64,000 nt of DNA from Salegentibacter mishustinae (GTDB lineage: Bacteria; Bacteroidota; Bacteroidia; Flavobacteriales; Flavobacteriaceae). The stretch spans positions 2,823,940 to 2,887,939 of the forward strand of contig NZ_LLKN01000002.1 of NCBI RefSeq assembly GCF_002900095.1, given 5' to 3'. The translations under genes were made by a program, and so were the position numbers. Below, piece after piece: positions 25,871 through 33,980 of this stretch. The notes below the pieces were generated by a model. The model did not search any database. It was not told where the DNA came from and saw only the letters and a program-made list of their open reading frames with translations. Numbering within the stretch: the stretch's first letter is position 1; each line of letters begins with the position of its first letter.

Positions 25871-26782
25871 TTATGAATTTCGGGTGATTTTTTTGTAAAA
25901 TCTAGGAGTTACATGAGTTTCCTTTTTAAAACTCTTCGAAAAATGGGGGTAAGAACTAAAGCCCATCTTAATTGAAATTTCCGTTAGGGAGAGACTCGTA
26001 TTTTCAATGAGTATTTTACATTCCCGAATGCGCTGCTTATTATAATATTGGTTTGGGGTACAACCAAAAATCTCTTTGAACCCAGTCTTTATTTTATATT
26101 CATTGGTATTGAAGAGCATAGCTAATTGATCTAAAGTTTTAGGAGGTTCATCCAAATGGTGAATAATATAGATATGGATTTCGTGAAATAATTTTTGGTC
26201 CCATTTTGAAAACGTTTTGATTTCAGAATTTTCTGGTAATTCTGAGAAAAAATCTTTAGAGCCATCCATAAGATAAGAAGTCACTATATATTTTTCCTCT
26301 ACTACACCTGTTAACCTAGAGACAACAGTATGCAAATTTATTTTTAGCAGTTCATCAAAATGATATTCCAAACGGATATCAAAAGATTGTTCTTTGCCTG
26401 CTATGAACTTCAGGATTTTTTTCTCCCAAGTTTCCTGAAATTTTCTAACAAGTAGTTCAGAAAATGCTTTGCCTAAAATATTATTTTGGGCAACTTCAAT
26501 ATTATCAGGATGCTTATAGCTATAATCCATCACCCTTAAATTTTTGTCCAACAGAAAGTTCGCTGTTCGGATCACCATAGCTTCGGTATTTCTATTAAGC
26601 CATAAAAATTGATGCCGCTTTCTATAAAGTTCTTCTGAAGTTTGATTTGCATAAGCATTGAGCCCTTCGAGCTCATCCCTGTGGTGGGTGCGTTTGATTT
26701 GAAAGGCAAAATTGCCTTTAGCTATTTCGGTAAGCATGCGGTATATACCACGTAAATTTGCCCTATTAAATTCACGTTCCAT
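25871..26782 (-). CDS. AraC-family transcriptional regulator
   Basis: A 303-residue regulator. Residues about 1-45 resemble a HAMP-like linker (LTEIAKGNFAFQIKRTHHRDELEGLNAYAN), residues 60-180 a PAS-like sensor region, and 200-303 the two HTH motifs of AraC proteins, with LDQLAMLFNTNEYKIKTGFKEIFG and SLTEISIKMGFSSYPHFSKSFKKETHVTP. It has no membrane helix. Its closest regulatory targets would be the DUF6520 gene and the SusC operon. The following minus-strand gene upstream (STAS-like) is 23 bp away and likely in the same operon. Confidence 0.88.
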   Translation of the reverse strand: MEREFNRANLRGIYRMLTEIAKGNFAFQIKRTHHRDELEGLNAYANQTSEELYRKRHQFLWLNRNTEAMVIRTANFLLDKNLRVMDYSYKHPDNIEVAQNNILGKAFSELLVRKFQETWEKKILKFIAGKEQSFDIRLEYHFDELLKINLHTVVSRLTGVVEEKYIVTSYLMDGSKDFFSELPENSEIKTFSKWDQKLFHEIHIYIIHHLDEPPKTLDQLAMLFNTNEYKIKTGFKEIFGCTPNQYYNKQRIRECKILIENTSLSLTEISIKMGFSSYPHFSKSFKKETHVTPRFYKKITRNS

Positions 26783-26805
26783 AATTGTAGGTTTAGATTA
26801 ATATT

Positions 26806-27174
26806 TCATTGGGTGTAGGGTTTTAAATAATGCATAGCCTGGTTTTTATGTTTAAAAATCTGAGTCGGTATTTTATGATTGTGAATTTTGAGATAGAATT
26901 CGGTAAGCCGAATAGCAACCGGAGATGTGGAATGAAGTGCCAGGGCATTTATTAGCAATGTCCCTTCTTGAACAAGGTAGTGCCGGGCATCTGAATGTGC
27001 TCCAACAATACCGTCAAGATTACAAAAAACCGGATATTCCTTGTTCTGCTGAAATTCCATCCGGTCTCGAGCAATTCTTTTGGCAACTTTTAGAGAGACT
27101 ACAAGATCTGGCTTATAATCTACGAATAGAATACCATCTTCAATCCAATATGTACCATACTTACCTTTAAACAT
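26806..27174 (-). CDS. Small STAS/SpoIIAA-like protein, 122 aa
   Basis: A soluble 122-residue protein with the pattern of small STAS-like or DUF7793-type proteins of Bacteroidota: GTYWIEDGILFVDYKPDLVVSLKVAKRIARDR is split by strands and helices typical of that fold, followed by PVFCNLDGIVG. Such genes often pair with regulators carrying a HAMP or PAS domain, here the AraC gene 23 bp downstream. A partner-switch role is inferred, not shown. Confidence 0.6.
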   Translation of the reverse strand: MFKGKYGTYWIEDGILFVDYKPDLVVSLKVAKRIARDRMEFQQNKEYPVFCNLDGIVGAHSDARHYLVQEGTLLINALALHSTSPVAIRLTEFYLKIHNHKIPTQIFKHKNQAMHYLKPYTQ

Positions 27175-27462
27175 AAGGGGCTGTTTATTTTTGTTAAGTA
27201 GGGTTTTTTAAGGGAGTATCTGGAAGAACCAGTTTTACATATCTCAAATATAAAAGATAAAATTCAATTAATACTTATACAATCTGGAAGTAAACTTGTG
27301 AATTTAATTAATATTTAGCAGTTTTTCTGCTTTTAACATCTCGAATCATATAATTTGAGCTAATTTATTGCCAATTAGGGTCCCCTGGTATAATATATCT
27401 AAACAAAACCAAACTTGAAAAGAGCCCAACAACGATTTTATATATTTTCATTTACTACCAGC

Positions 27463-28293
27463 ATGTTCGAAAAGACTATGTCGACATTTAGCGAAAAGGT
27501 TGAAGGCATTATCAAGTCGGAGGATTCCGATTTGAAAAAGGCTGAATGCGGTATAAATCTTTGTATCAAAACCTTATCCCGATTGCAAAAGCTGGTGGAC
27601 CGGGAAGATTTTGAGGATAGCCAATCGGAAATTGATTTTTTCAAAAACATCAAACCCTACCCGATGAGCTACCTTATCTATTTCACTGAGGTACGTTCTT
27701 GCGAGCTCTTATTGCCCAAAGCAGGGAACTCTCATAAAGTGCGATTTCTGAAAAAAGAAATCAAGAAAATCAATAAGTTCTTTTCAACGAATAACGGATT
27801 TGTTCATTATATGGAACAAAACCATAGTTATCTGGATCACCAGTTCTTTAGCCGTCAGAGTCAGGTGGACTTTTCCCTTACCCCTTCCATTAATTATTAC
27901 GAAAATCCTGAGTTTTCTACCAGTCATGATATGCTTTGGGCCAAAGTACAGGCACTGTATCGTTACATCCATTATATCCGTGAACAATTAGAGCGGTTAG
28001 AGCCCGGCAGTAGTTCTGAATTTAGAGAACGACAACCCAGTCTTTTAGTCTGGTCAGGCGGAAAAACTGATTTAATTGAGCTTATATATGCCTTGTTTGC
28101 CAGCGGATATTTAAACCACGGAACATCAGACATTATTACCATTTGCAAGGCTTTTGAGGATATTTTTAATATCAAGCTGGCTAATCCCTATAAAACCTAC
28201 TCCAATATTAAAGCTCGAAAAGGCGACCGCACTAAATTCTTAAACCTGTTAATAATGTTGCTTGAGACCAAAATGAATAAGGATGATGATTAA
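27463..28293 (+). CDS. rteC: RteC-domain regulator of ICE excision and transfer
   Basis: A 276-residue protein (ATG at 27463; a TTG 16 codons earlier is possible). The C-terminal half carries the RteC signature: LLVWSGGKTDLIELIYALFASGYLNHG in two adjacent stretches, ICKAFEDIFNIKLANPYKTY and RKGDRTKFLNLL. In CTnDOT, RteC activates the excision operon by binding inverted repeats upstream of it. Here the next plus-strand operon starts at 28690 and a strong inverted repeat lies between them (28421-28454), which fits the same role. Confidence 0.88.
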   Translation: MFEKTMSTFSEKVEGIIKSEDSDLKKAECGINLCIKTLSRLQKLVDREDFEDSQSEIDFFKNIKPYPMSYLIYFTEVRSCELLLPKAGNSHKVRFLKKEIKKINKFFSTNNGFVHYMEQNHSYLDHQFFSRQSQVDFSLTPSINYYENPEFSTSHDMLWAKVQALYRYIHYIREQLERLEPGSSSEFRERQPSLLVWSGGKTDLIELIYALFASGYLNHGTSDIITICKAFEDIFNIKLANPYKTYSNIKARKGDRTKFLNLLIMLLETKMNKDDD

Positions 28294-28420
28294 TAGTACC
28301 AATTAACCATGTACCCCTGCCCCTGCTAGTAAATTATCTTTCTCCATCTCATTATCCAATACTTTTCAATTCTTGCAAAGGAGTGCAACCACTTTCAATT
28401 TTCTTTTATTTTTTATTCTA

Positions 28421-28454
28421 AAAACACGTAAGTAACCACGTAGTTACGTGTTTT
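28421..28454. promoter_or_regulatory. Inverted-repeat operator upstream of the excision operon
   Basis: Perfect 11-bp arms, AAAACACGTAA (28421-28431) and TTACGTGTTTT (28444-28454), with the inner repeat GTAAC/GTTAC. A partial third copy, ACGTAGTTACCAC, is at 28556-28568, closer to the gene. The location between rteC and the xis-like gene, and the known RteC mechanism in CTnDOT, make an RteC site the best guess. Confidence 0.6.
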
Positions 28455-28632
28455 CGGTTTTGTCTATTATTTCCAGCACAAAATTCATTTTTCAAGGCAC
28501 TGAATTTACCAAATTATCTCAAATCGTATCAAAAACTATGAAACGTTAAAGTTTTACGTAGTTACCACATCCCTATATAAAAACTCTCAAAGGTTAATTA
28601 CAATTTTGACAGGAGACTTTTTTAATAACCTG

Positions 28633-28674
28633 AAGGGGGCTATTTAAATTATTATAACCTATAGTCCCCTTTTT
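28633..28674 (+). terminator. Leader terminator / attenuator before the xis operon
   Basis: An 11-bp stem (28633-28643 with 28661-28671, one G-U pair) followed by TTTTT, ending 16 bp before the ATG of the Xis-like gene. A terminator inside a leader suggests attenuation, as known for other control genes of Bacteroides conjugative transposons. Nothing else in 28294-28689 looks coding. Confidence 0.6.
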
Positions 28675-28689
28675 AAAATCCATTGTATT

Positions 28690-28971
28690 ATGCCTACATC
28701 AATTATTACCACCGACGATTTAAGAGAATTTAAAATGGAACTGCTGGATGACATTAAAAAACTGCTTGCCCAGCAAAAGTCAGGAAGGATTAAAAAGTAC
28801 CTGAAATCTGCTGAAGTTATGGATCTTCTCAAGGTAAGTCCTGGAACGCTTCAAAACTTAAGAATAAACGGTACGTTGCCTTATACCAAAATAGGTGGGC
28901 TCATTTATTACGAGATGGATGAAATCCAAAAAGTAATGGAAGAGAATCGTGTGCATCATTTAGAATACTAA
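28690..28971 (+). CDS. xis: Excisionase-like helix-turn-helix protein
   Basis: A 93-residue protein with a MerR/Xis-type winged helix: YLKSAEVMDLLKVSPGTLQNLRINGTLPYTKIGGLIYYEMDEI. This is the form of the small HTH_17 proteins that act as recombination directionality factors in Bacteroidota ICEs. First gene of a three-gene operon (3 bp to the next gene). It lies behind an attenuator-like hairpin and an inverted-repeat operator, consistent with tight control of excision. Confidence 0.8.
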   Translation: MPTSIITTDDLREFKMELLDDIKKLLAQQKSGRIKKYLKSAEVMDLLKVSPGTLQNLRINGTLPYTKIGGLIYYEMDEIQKVMEENRVHHLEY

Positions 28972-28974
28972 GCG

Positions 28975-29694
28975 ATGAATTATATAAAGCTTTTAAACGC
29001 CGCTTTTGAAAAATTTTATTTTGATGAGCGTCTAAATCCAACGCATATCAGCTTGTATATGGCTTTATTCCAGGAATGGAATAGTAGCAGATTCGCGCCG
29101 GATTTTTTCGTGAACCGAAGGGATTTGATGAATGCTGCAAAGATAGGATCTAAATCTACCTATCACAGATGTATAACCAATCTTGATACCTGGAGTTACC
29201 TGGAATACTTTCCTTCCAATAACCCTTATAAAGGCAGTAAAATCAAGATGTCTATTATAGGGACAAGTGATGAACCTGAGGAAGACCATTACGATCCCAA
29301 ATTAGAACAACTTGCGGAACGCTACCATCCCATAAGGGAACAAGTAATAGACCAACACTGTCCCACCAGTGGACAAGCTTTGGTATCTACTATAAACAAT
29401 ACTAAACCAATAAAACATAATAAACATCCAAACAGTTTGAAGGTGGTACTGGATTTTTTTAGTAATAAAAATTTTAATCTTAATTATGGAAAAGAGTTCT
29501 ACGAGTACTATGAAGACCGGCAGTGGCAGACAAGTGATGGTTCTGATGTGAGAGATTGGCGCGCTCTGGCTAAATATTGGGTCGAACAAAAATCGCTTAT
29601 GAAAGAAAAAAATAAGTTAAATAAAAAGCAAGCATCCCATTTCAGGGACAACCTGCGAACCACAAAAAATAAAGATTATGGACAACCCCTCTAA
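28975..29694 (+). CDS. Putative replication-associated protein (DnaD/RepA-like), 239 aa
   Basis: The first 100 residues resemble the winged-helix start of plasmid or ICE replication proteins: LNPTHISLYMALFQEW, RDLMNAAKIGSKSTYHRCI and LEYFPSNNPYKGSKIKMS. The C-terminal part (about 155-215) has DFFSNKNF and EFYEYYEDRQWQTSDGSDVRDW, which resembles a DnaD-like replication-loader motif. Together with the ATPase gene, which overlaps its end by 17 bp, it looks like an initiator and loader pair that allows the excised circle to replicate. Assignment is by pattern only. Confidence 0.6.
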   Translation: MNYIKLLNAAFEKFYFDERLNPTHISLYMALFQEWNSSRFAPDFFVNRRDLMNAAKIGSKSTYHRCITNLDTWSYLEYFPSNNPYKGSKIKMSIIGTSDEPEEDHYDPKLEQLAERYHPIREQVIDQHCPTSGQALVSTINNTKPIKHNKHPNSLKVVLDFFSNKNFNLNYGKEFYEYYEDRQWQTSDGSDVRDWRALAKYWVEQKSLMKEKNKLNKKQASHFRDNLRTTKNKDYGQPL

Positions 29695-30340
29695 AATAAT
29701 TGAAGGTGGCATTGAATATTCCTTAGGCAGGTTTGACGGAAAATGTGTGCACTATGACTTTGAAAAAATTCTGGTCTACCTTGATGCCAAAGGAAAATTG
29801 CTCTTCGGGAAAAATTTCAAAATTTATAAGAAAGACAAAAAAATCCTATTAAAGTTATGTTCTTATTTCATCAGGGACAAGGCTACCTGCGATAAATATG
29901 AAATTGATATCGAAAAAGGGATACTACTTTCAGGTCCAGTAGGCTGCGGTAAAACTTCTTTGATGAAATTATTAAGGCACCTGGTGCCCGCACAACGCAC
30001 TTACGAAATGATCCCTTGCCGAAATGTAACCTTTAGTTTTAATCATTTGGGATATAAAACTATAGAAGAATATGGAAGTTCCAGGTTTTTCTGTTTTGAT
30101 GATATGGGCGTTGAACCGCCCGGTAGATTTTACGGTAAAGACCTGAATGTTATGGGAGAAGTACTACTCTCCCGATATGACCTTTTCCTGGAAACCAATA
30201 GAAAAGTAAAAACACATGCTACCACTAATTTAAATGCTGAAGAATTGGAAGAACGTTACGGTAACCGTGTTCGCAGCCGGATGCGGGAATTGTTTAATTT
30301 AGTAGCTTTTGATCAAAATGCTAGGGATAAGAGGAAATAA
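29678..30340 (+). CDS. DnaC/IstB-like P-loop ATPase
   Basis: A 220-residue AAA+ type ATPase. Walker A is GPVGCGKTS, Walker B lies in FFCFDDMGVEPPG, and a sensor-1 type HATTNLN and arginine-rich RVRSRMRELF follow. The layout is that of helicase loaders of the DnaC family. The start lies within the previous gene. The likely job is to load a replicative helicase on the ICE circle. Confidence 0.8.
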   Translation: MDNPSKIIEGGIEYSLGRFDGKCVHYDFEKILVYLDAKGKLLFGKNFKIYKKDKKILLKLCSYFIRDKATCDKYEIDIEKGILLSGPVGCGKTSLMKLLRHLVPAQRTYEMIPCRNVTFSFNHLGYKTIEEYGSSRFFCFDDMGVEPPGRFYGKDLNVMGEVLLSRYDLFLETNRKVKTHATTNLNAEELEERYGNRVRSRMRELFNLVAFDQNARDKRK

Positions 30341-30349
30341 TAAGCTAAG

Positions 30350-31162
30350 CTAATCCTCCCAGATTATGCTGAGCGTATGCGCCCCTTTCATTAGGCAATG
30401 TTCTTTAAAAGGAAGTTCTGCTTGACCGGAAAATTTTATATCAAACCAGTCCATAGCAAATACTGGTTCAGTGCGTGAGGATACCCTACCCATCGAAAAA
30501 TATTCTCCCGCGACCGTATCTTCAGGAAGTCTATCCTTACCATATTTTAACCATCTAAATTTAAAATCAAATGATGACCAGAACCACTTAATTTTGCCTT
30601 TATAAGCATAAACAACCATTATAGGCTGATTGCCAATAGCGCAAAACCTAAGTGCAGTTGCTGTTTTACTGGTTCCATATTTTTTTGACAGCTCTTCTAT
30701 TATTCTAAATTCAAATTTTTTCCGATAACAATATTTTCTAAATCCAACTTCAGGCATCAATAAACAAGAAGAAAAATAATCTGCTTGTCTTTCCGCCCTA
30801 TTTCTACTTTGAAATCCAGTAATTGAACAATGACTAGGTGAAAGTCCTTTGAGTAGTGAATTTCTATGATCGTCTATAAAATAGTGACCTAGTTCGTGTC
30901 CAAAAGTAAACCGGGCTCTTTCCGAGTAGGCTTGAGATAACCTGTCTAAGTTTATGAAAATATGGAAATTATTATGCTCACATTCAAGAAGACCATCAAA
31001 TGAGTCTGAGTAATTGCCAAAACTGTAAGATATATTATTCTTTTCAGCGATTAATATGGGATCGACTTGCCCATTTGGAAAGTAGTAATCAGCAATACCA
31101 CTAGCCAATTCATTAAGTTCTTCAACATCGCTACGTGAAAGGAATTCATTTTTTCTTGGCAT
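30350..31162 (-). CDS. ImmA/IrrE-family zinc metallopeptidase, CapP-like
   Basis: A 270-residue ImmA/IrrE peptidase. The zinc motif HELGH is at 89-93, and the third ligand lies in the downstream helix NRAERQADYFSSCLLMP. The N-terminal part has the usual IAEKNNISYSFGNY strand. Members cleave DNA-binding repressors in response to stress signals. It is the last gene of a three-gene operon and overlaps the preceding gene by 17 bp. The operon diverges from a CBASS locus, and CBASS loci elsewhere use a similar peptidase, CapP, to inactivate the repressor CapH. The natural substrate here would be the 101-residue protein encoded upstream, or the sigma-like factor. Confidence 0.88.
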   Translation of the reverse strand: MPRKNEFLSRSDVEELNELASGIADYYFPNGQVDPILIAEKNNISYSFGNYSDSFDGLLECEHNNFHIFINLDRLSQAYSERARFTFGHELGHYFIDDHRNSLLKGLSPSHCSITGFQSRNRAERQADYFSSCLLMPEVGFRKYCYRKKFEFRIIEELSKKYGTSKTATALRFCAIGNQPIMVVYAYKGKIKWFWSSFDFKFRWLKYGKDRLPEDTVAGEYFSMGRVSSRTEPVFAMDWFDIKFSGQAELPFKEHCLMKGAHTLSIIWED

Positions 31163-31451
31163 TTCTCTTGTCCTTATTCATTTGCTGTCTATCTTTCTCA
31201 GATATTTTTTTACCATCTCTTGCCGCCATAGCTAAGTTTTTTGAAGCCTTGTTTTCAGATTTCTCAATGGATATAACCTTAGCAGAAGATTTATTTCCAG
31301 AAATAATATCTGCTATGTCAGGCCACCTTTTTGGAGTTACATACCCATCACTAAATTTTTTTTCAAATGCCTTAATTTCATCTGAATTTTTAGGTGTAGA
31401 ATATCCGTGCTTTCTCAAGAGCTTTCCAATGTCTTTTTTATTAGATGTCAT
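31146..31451 (-). CDS. Small basic protein, 101 aa, probable peptidase target
   Basis: Not recognised by family. Strongly basic with a helical front (KDIGKLLRKHGYSTPKNSDEIKAFEKKF), a WPDIADIISGN segment and a lysine-rich tail. No clear HTH. It sits between the sigma-like factor and the ImmA/IrrE peptidase, with an overlap of 17 bp to the peptidase gene. The position equals that of the repressor in CapH/CapP and ImmR/ImmA pairs. It may be a non-classical DNA-binding protein or an anti-sigma factor. Confidence 0.55.
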   Translation of the reverse strand: MTSNKKDIGKLLRKHGYSTPKNSDEIKAFEKKFSDGYVTPKRWPDIADIISGNKSSAKVISIEKSENKASKNLAMAARDGKKISEKDRQQMNKDKRNAKKK

Positions 31452-31462
31452 TTTCTATAAGT

Positions 31463-32098
31463 TTAGAGTTTATCCTTCAACATACTCTCGATTTTCTTTT
31501 TTGACCTTGATATGATTTGTCTGATGTTTTGCCAAGTAGTTTCAAAAGTCTTTTCCATTAGGATTATTTTTTCCTTTGTCATTCTTTTTTCATCATCATA
31601 AAGCAAAAAGTACATACGTACAATATCTGCTTTTTTACCAGAAAATTCGGCTAAACAATCATCTATCAAGTTACGTTTTTCTTCCAGCTCTTTATCCAAC
31701 TGATTGAATTCCTCTTCACTTACAAACCATTTCCACTCACTGTCTTCATCATCAATAATTGTTGATTCAGTCTCTCGAACAGATTTAATTTTCTTTAATT
31801 CCTCCATCAACTTATAATGAGCAATAGTGGCTAAATACGCTTTAAAACCATCTTCTTGGGTGGAGTGTTTCTTTTTGTCATACTCCCAATCTAAAGGAGA
31901 ATCCCATATCTTAATAAATACTTCTGAGGTTACTGTTAATGCAAGTTCTTCTCTTTGCAGTGTGAATCCAATATGCTGGTACGTTACATTGTAAACAAAT
32001 TTTCTGAAATGCTCATATAATATTGATATTGATTTTTTGGCTTCAGAAGGAGAGTCTTCCTTCACAGCAATTTCTAATAATTGGGTTTCTATGTCCAT
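31463..32098 (-). CDS. Sigma-70-like factor (ECF type)
   Basis: About 211 residues with ATG at 32098; an upstream start at 32149 would run the coding region over a strong inverted repeat and is less likely. Region 2 features are seen in RKFVYNVTYQHIGFTLQREELALTVTSEVFIKIW and KAYLATIAHYKLMEELKKI, each in shorter blocks. Region 4 is a C-terminal HTH with MTKEKIILMEKTFETTWQNIRQIISRSKKKI. Such factors activate few promoters. It is the first gene of the operon with the basic protein and zinc peptidase, and diverges from CBASS, so it could drive CBASS transcription. Confidence 0.75.
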   Translation of the reverse strand: MDIETQLLEIAVKEDSPSEAKKSISILYEHFRKFVYNVTYQHIGFTLQREELALTVTSEVFIKIWDSPLDWEYDKKKHSTQEDGFKAYLATIAHYKLMEELKKIKSVRETESTIIDDEDSEWKWFVSEEEFNQLDKELEEKRNLIDDCLAEFSGKKADIVRMYFLLYDDEKRMTKEKIILMEKTFETTWQNIRQIISRSKKKIESMLKDKL

Positions 32099-32125
32099 AA
32101 ACACCTTCAATATTATATGATAAGA

Positions 32126-32151
32126 GTGTGACAAAATTTTACGTGTCACAC
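32126..32151. promoter_or_regulatory. Divergent operator between sigma and CBASS operons
   Basis: Perfect 8-bp arms GTGTGACA (32126-32133) and TGTCACAC (32144-32151) separated by 10 bp, one helical turn between half-site edges, in the divergent intergenic region. A dimeric regulator could bind here and control both directions. Confidence 0.6.
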
Positions 32152-32242
32152 ATTGTTCATATAACTATATAAATCAAATTATTAATACGTTCATTAGGAG
32201 ATCAAATATATAGAAAACTCCAAAGGACATAAAATTAAAATT

Positions 32243-32416
32243 ATGGCAACTAATCCACCAAAAGACAATTCCAGAAAAGGTGCTGTGAGAGACCGTTCAC
32301 AGACCTACAACCCAAAAACTGATTCTTGGGTAAAACGTGATTCAAACACGGGTAGGTTTATGGATGGAAAAACCTCAAGCAACAAACCTTTTAAAGGAGT
32401 AAGAAAAGAAAAGTAA
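32243..32416 (+). CDS. Small conserved-looking basic protein, 57 aa
   Basis: A 57-codon frame with strong protein character: MATNPPKDNSRKGAVRDRSQ, then TGRFMDGK and a KPFKGVRKEK ending. It is very basic and low in hydrophobic residues. I recall proteins of this type beside defence genes, but I cannot name a function. First plus-strand gene after the operator, likely the start of the CBASS transcript. Confidence 0.6.
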   Translation: MATNPPKDNSRKGAVRDRSQTYNPKTDSWVKRDSNTGRFMDGKTSSNKPFKGVRKEK

Positions 32417-32469
32417 GCTTATTCCCCAGAGCTTGATGTTGGGGTAGTGTTCAATTAAACAATTCTTTT

Positions 32470-32625
32470 ATGAATTCTATAAATTTTGCAGAAGGTAGGC
32501 TAAGTGTTTGCCATAAGAACAATTGTGTTAATGTTCGAGGCGATGTAGCTAAAGCTATAACCTTTGGACTTGCTACATTAATTGTCATTGGTAGTATAGC
32601 TAAAGTTCTTGAACAGCCCAACTAA
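32470..32625 (+). CDS. Small membrane protein, 51 aa
   Basis: A 51-codon frame with one predicted membrane helix (about 29-45, AITFGLATLIVIGSIAK) after a front part with two cysteines (CHKNNC). It lies between the 57-residue gene and the CD-NTase. A tiny membrane protein next to a system that kills by membrane damage is suggestive but unproven. A 14-bp hairpin separates it from the CD-NTase. Confidence 0.5.
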   Translation: MNSINFAEGRLSVCHKNNCVNVRGDVAKAITFGLATLIVIGSIAKVLEQPN

Positions 32626-32626
32626 G

Positions 32627-32666
32627 TAATTATGGTGGCTCTCATTAAAGTCAGCCACCATAATTA
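32627..32666. terminator. 14-bp hairpin between small genes and the CD-NTase
   Basis: Perfect 14-bp arms (32627-32640 with 32653-32666) and a 12-base loop, without a clear T-run. It could terminate or protect the short transcript of the two small genes so that they are made in excess over CBASS, or separate two promoters. Confidence 0.55.
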
Positions 32667-32739
32667 TAGCATCGCCATAGTCCACAAAGCAAATTGTCGT
32701 TGACAACATCCCAAAGAAGACCATTTAAAATATAAAAAC

Positions 32740-33978
32740 ATGACTGAATCCTACAAAAAAGAAATTAATGAAATACTCGAAATTCTGGGTGAGAACTTGG
32801 ATATTACAGAGAATCAATACAATGCAGCAGTAGAAAGCTACGAAGCGGTTGGTGATTGGCTATCTAAGGAAGGTTCCTTCCTTTTTCCTTACTCGCCAAG
32901 AATAATCCCTCAAGGATCTTTTATGCTCGGAACTATTATTAAGCCAATATGTGAAGATGACGACATTGATATCGACCTTGTGTGTAAACTAAACGGAAAG
33001 CCTGCCCATTGGACCCAAAAGCATTTAAAAGAAGCTGTTGGTGATAGGCTTAAAGAGCATTCTGTGTATAAAAATATGCTGGAAAGTCAAGATGGTGGCC
33101 AAAGGTGCTGGACACTTGAATATTCAGACCAAGCAAATTATCATATGGATATTCTTCCATCCATTGCCGATAAGAATTTTACAGTCTTACTTAACGAAGC
33201 TTTCAATAATCATCAACAATTGGATACAAACAAATTGGCCATCCGAATAACAGATAAAGAGAACATTTTCTACTCAATAATGACCGAGACTGAATGGTGG
33301 CTAAAAAGCAATCCTTTTGGGTATGCAAAATGGTTTTTTCAAAGAGCAATATACAGTTCAAAACGAATGTTTGCCCTGAGCGAATCCGTCGACCCAGTTC
33401 GTCCGTTTCAAAAGGAAAAAATGCCGTTACAGCGTGTAGTTCAACTTTTAAAAAGACACAGAGATATAATGTTTTCCTCAGATGAGTATGACAGTGAAAA
33501 CAAACCTATTTCTATTATCATAACTACTCTTGCGAGTAGAGCTTATGATAAAGGTGAAAATATTGCCGATGCTTACATAAACATTGTTAGTAGATTGCGG
33601 AGTTATATTGAAACAAAACTAAATCCTAAAACAGGTCAACAAGAAAGATGGGTAAGCAACCCAGTTAATGAAGCAGAAAATTTTGCTGATAAATGGGCAT
33701 TAGTTGCTCAAAAAGAAGAATACTTTTATGCCTGGCTTGATAAATTGGAAGAGGATTTATCTGCGATTAAGTATGGTGAAAATAAGGGACTACATATTTT
33801 AAATGAATCATTTTCGGCGCAGTACGGAAATCAGGTAGTAAAGAGAACTTTTGCTGAGTATGGCGAAAAAAATAGGATTCTACGTGAGAAAGGAAATAGA
33901 AAAATGGCAATAGGTACTGGTCTTTTAGGCAGTGTTGGTAAGCCAATTCCTAATCATAATTTTGAAGGGAATATTTAA
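32740..33978 (+). CDS. cdn: CBASS cyclic oligonucleotide synthase (CD-NTase)
   Basis: A 412-residue cGAS/DncV-like nucleotidyltransferase. The active site is complete: GS at 59-60 in QGSFMLGT, the metal-binding pair D77 and D79 in DDIDIDLV, and the third aspartate D137 in YHMDILPS. It should make a cyclic di- or trinucleotide on phage infection. The C-terminus is a flexible tail (KPIPNHNFEGNI) with a glycine two residues from the end. In type II CBASS the tail is the part joined to other molecules by the E2 protein, encoded 2 bp downstream. Clade cannot be fixed by eye. Confidence 0.92.
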   Translation: MTESYKKEINEILEILGENLDITENQYNAAVESYEAVGDWLSKEGSFLFPYSPRIIPQGSFMLGTIIKPICEDDDIDIDLVCKLNGKPAHWTQKHLKEAVGDRLKEHSVYKNMLESQDGGQRCWTLEYSDQANYHMDILPSIADKNFTVLLNEAFNNHQQLDTNKLAIRITDKENIFYSIMTETEWWLKSNPFGYAKWFFQRAIYSSKRMFALSESVDPVRPFQKEKMPLQRVVQLLKRHRDIMFSSDEYDSENKPISIIITTLASRAYDKGENIADAYINIVSRLRSYIETKLNPKTGQQERWVSNPVNEAENFADKWALVAQKEEYFYAWLDKLEEDLSAIKYGENKGLHILNESFSAQYGNQVVKRTFAEYGEKNRILREKGNRKMAIGTGLLGSVGKPIPNHNFEGNI

Positions 33979-33980
33979 AG

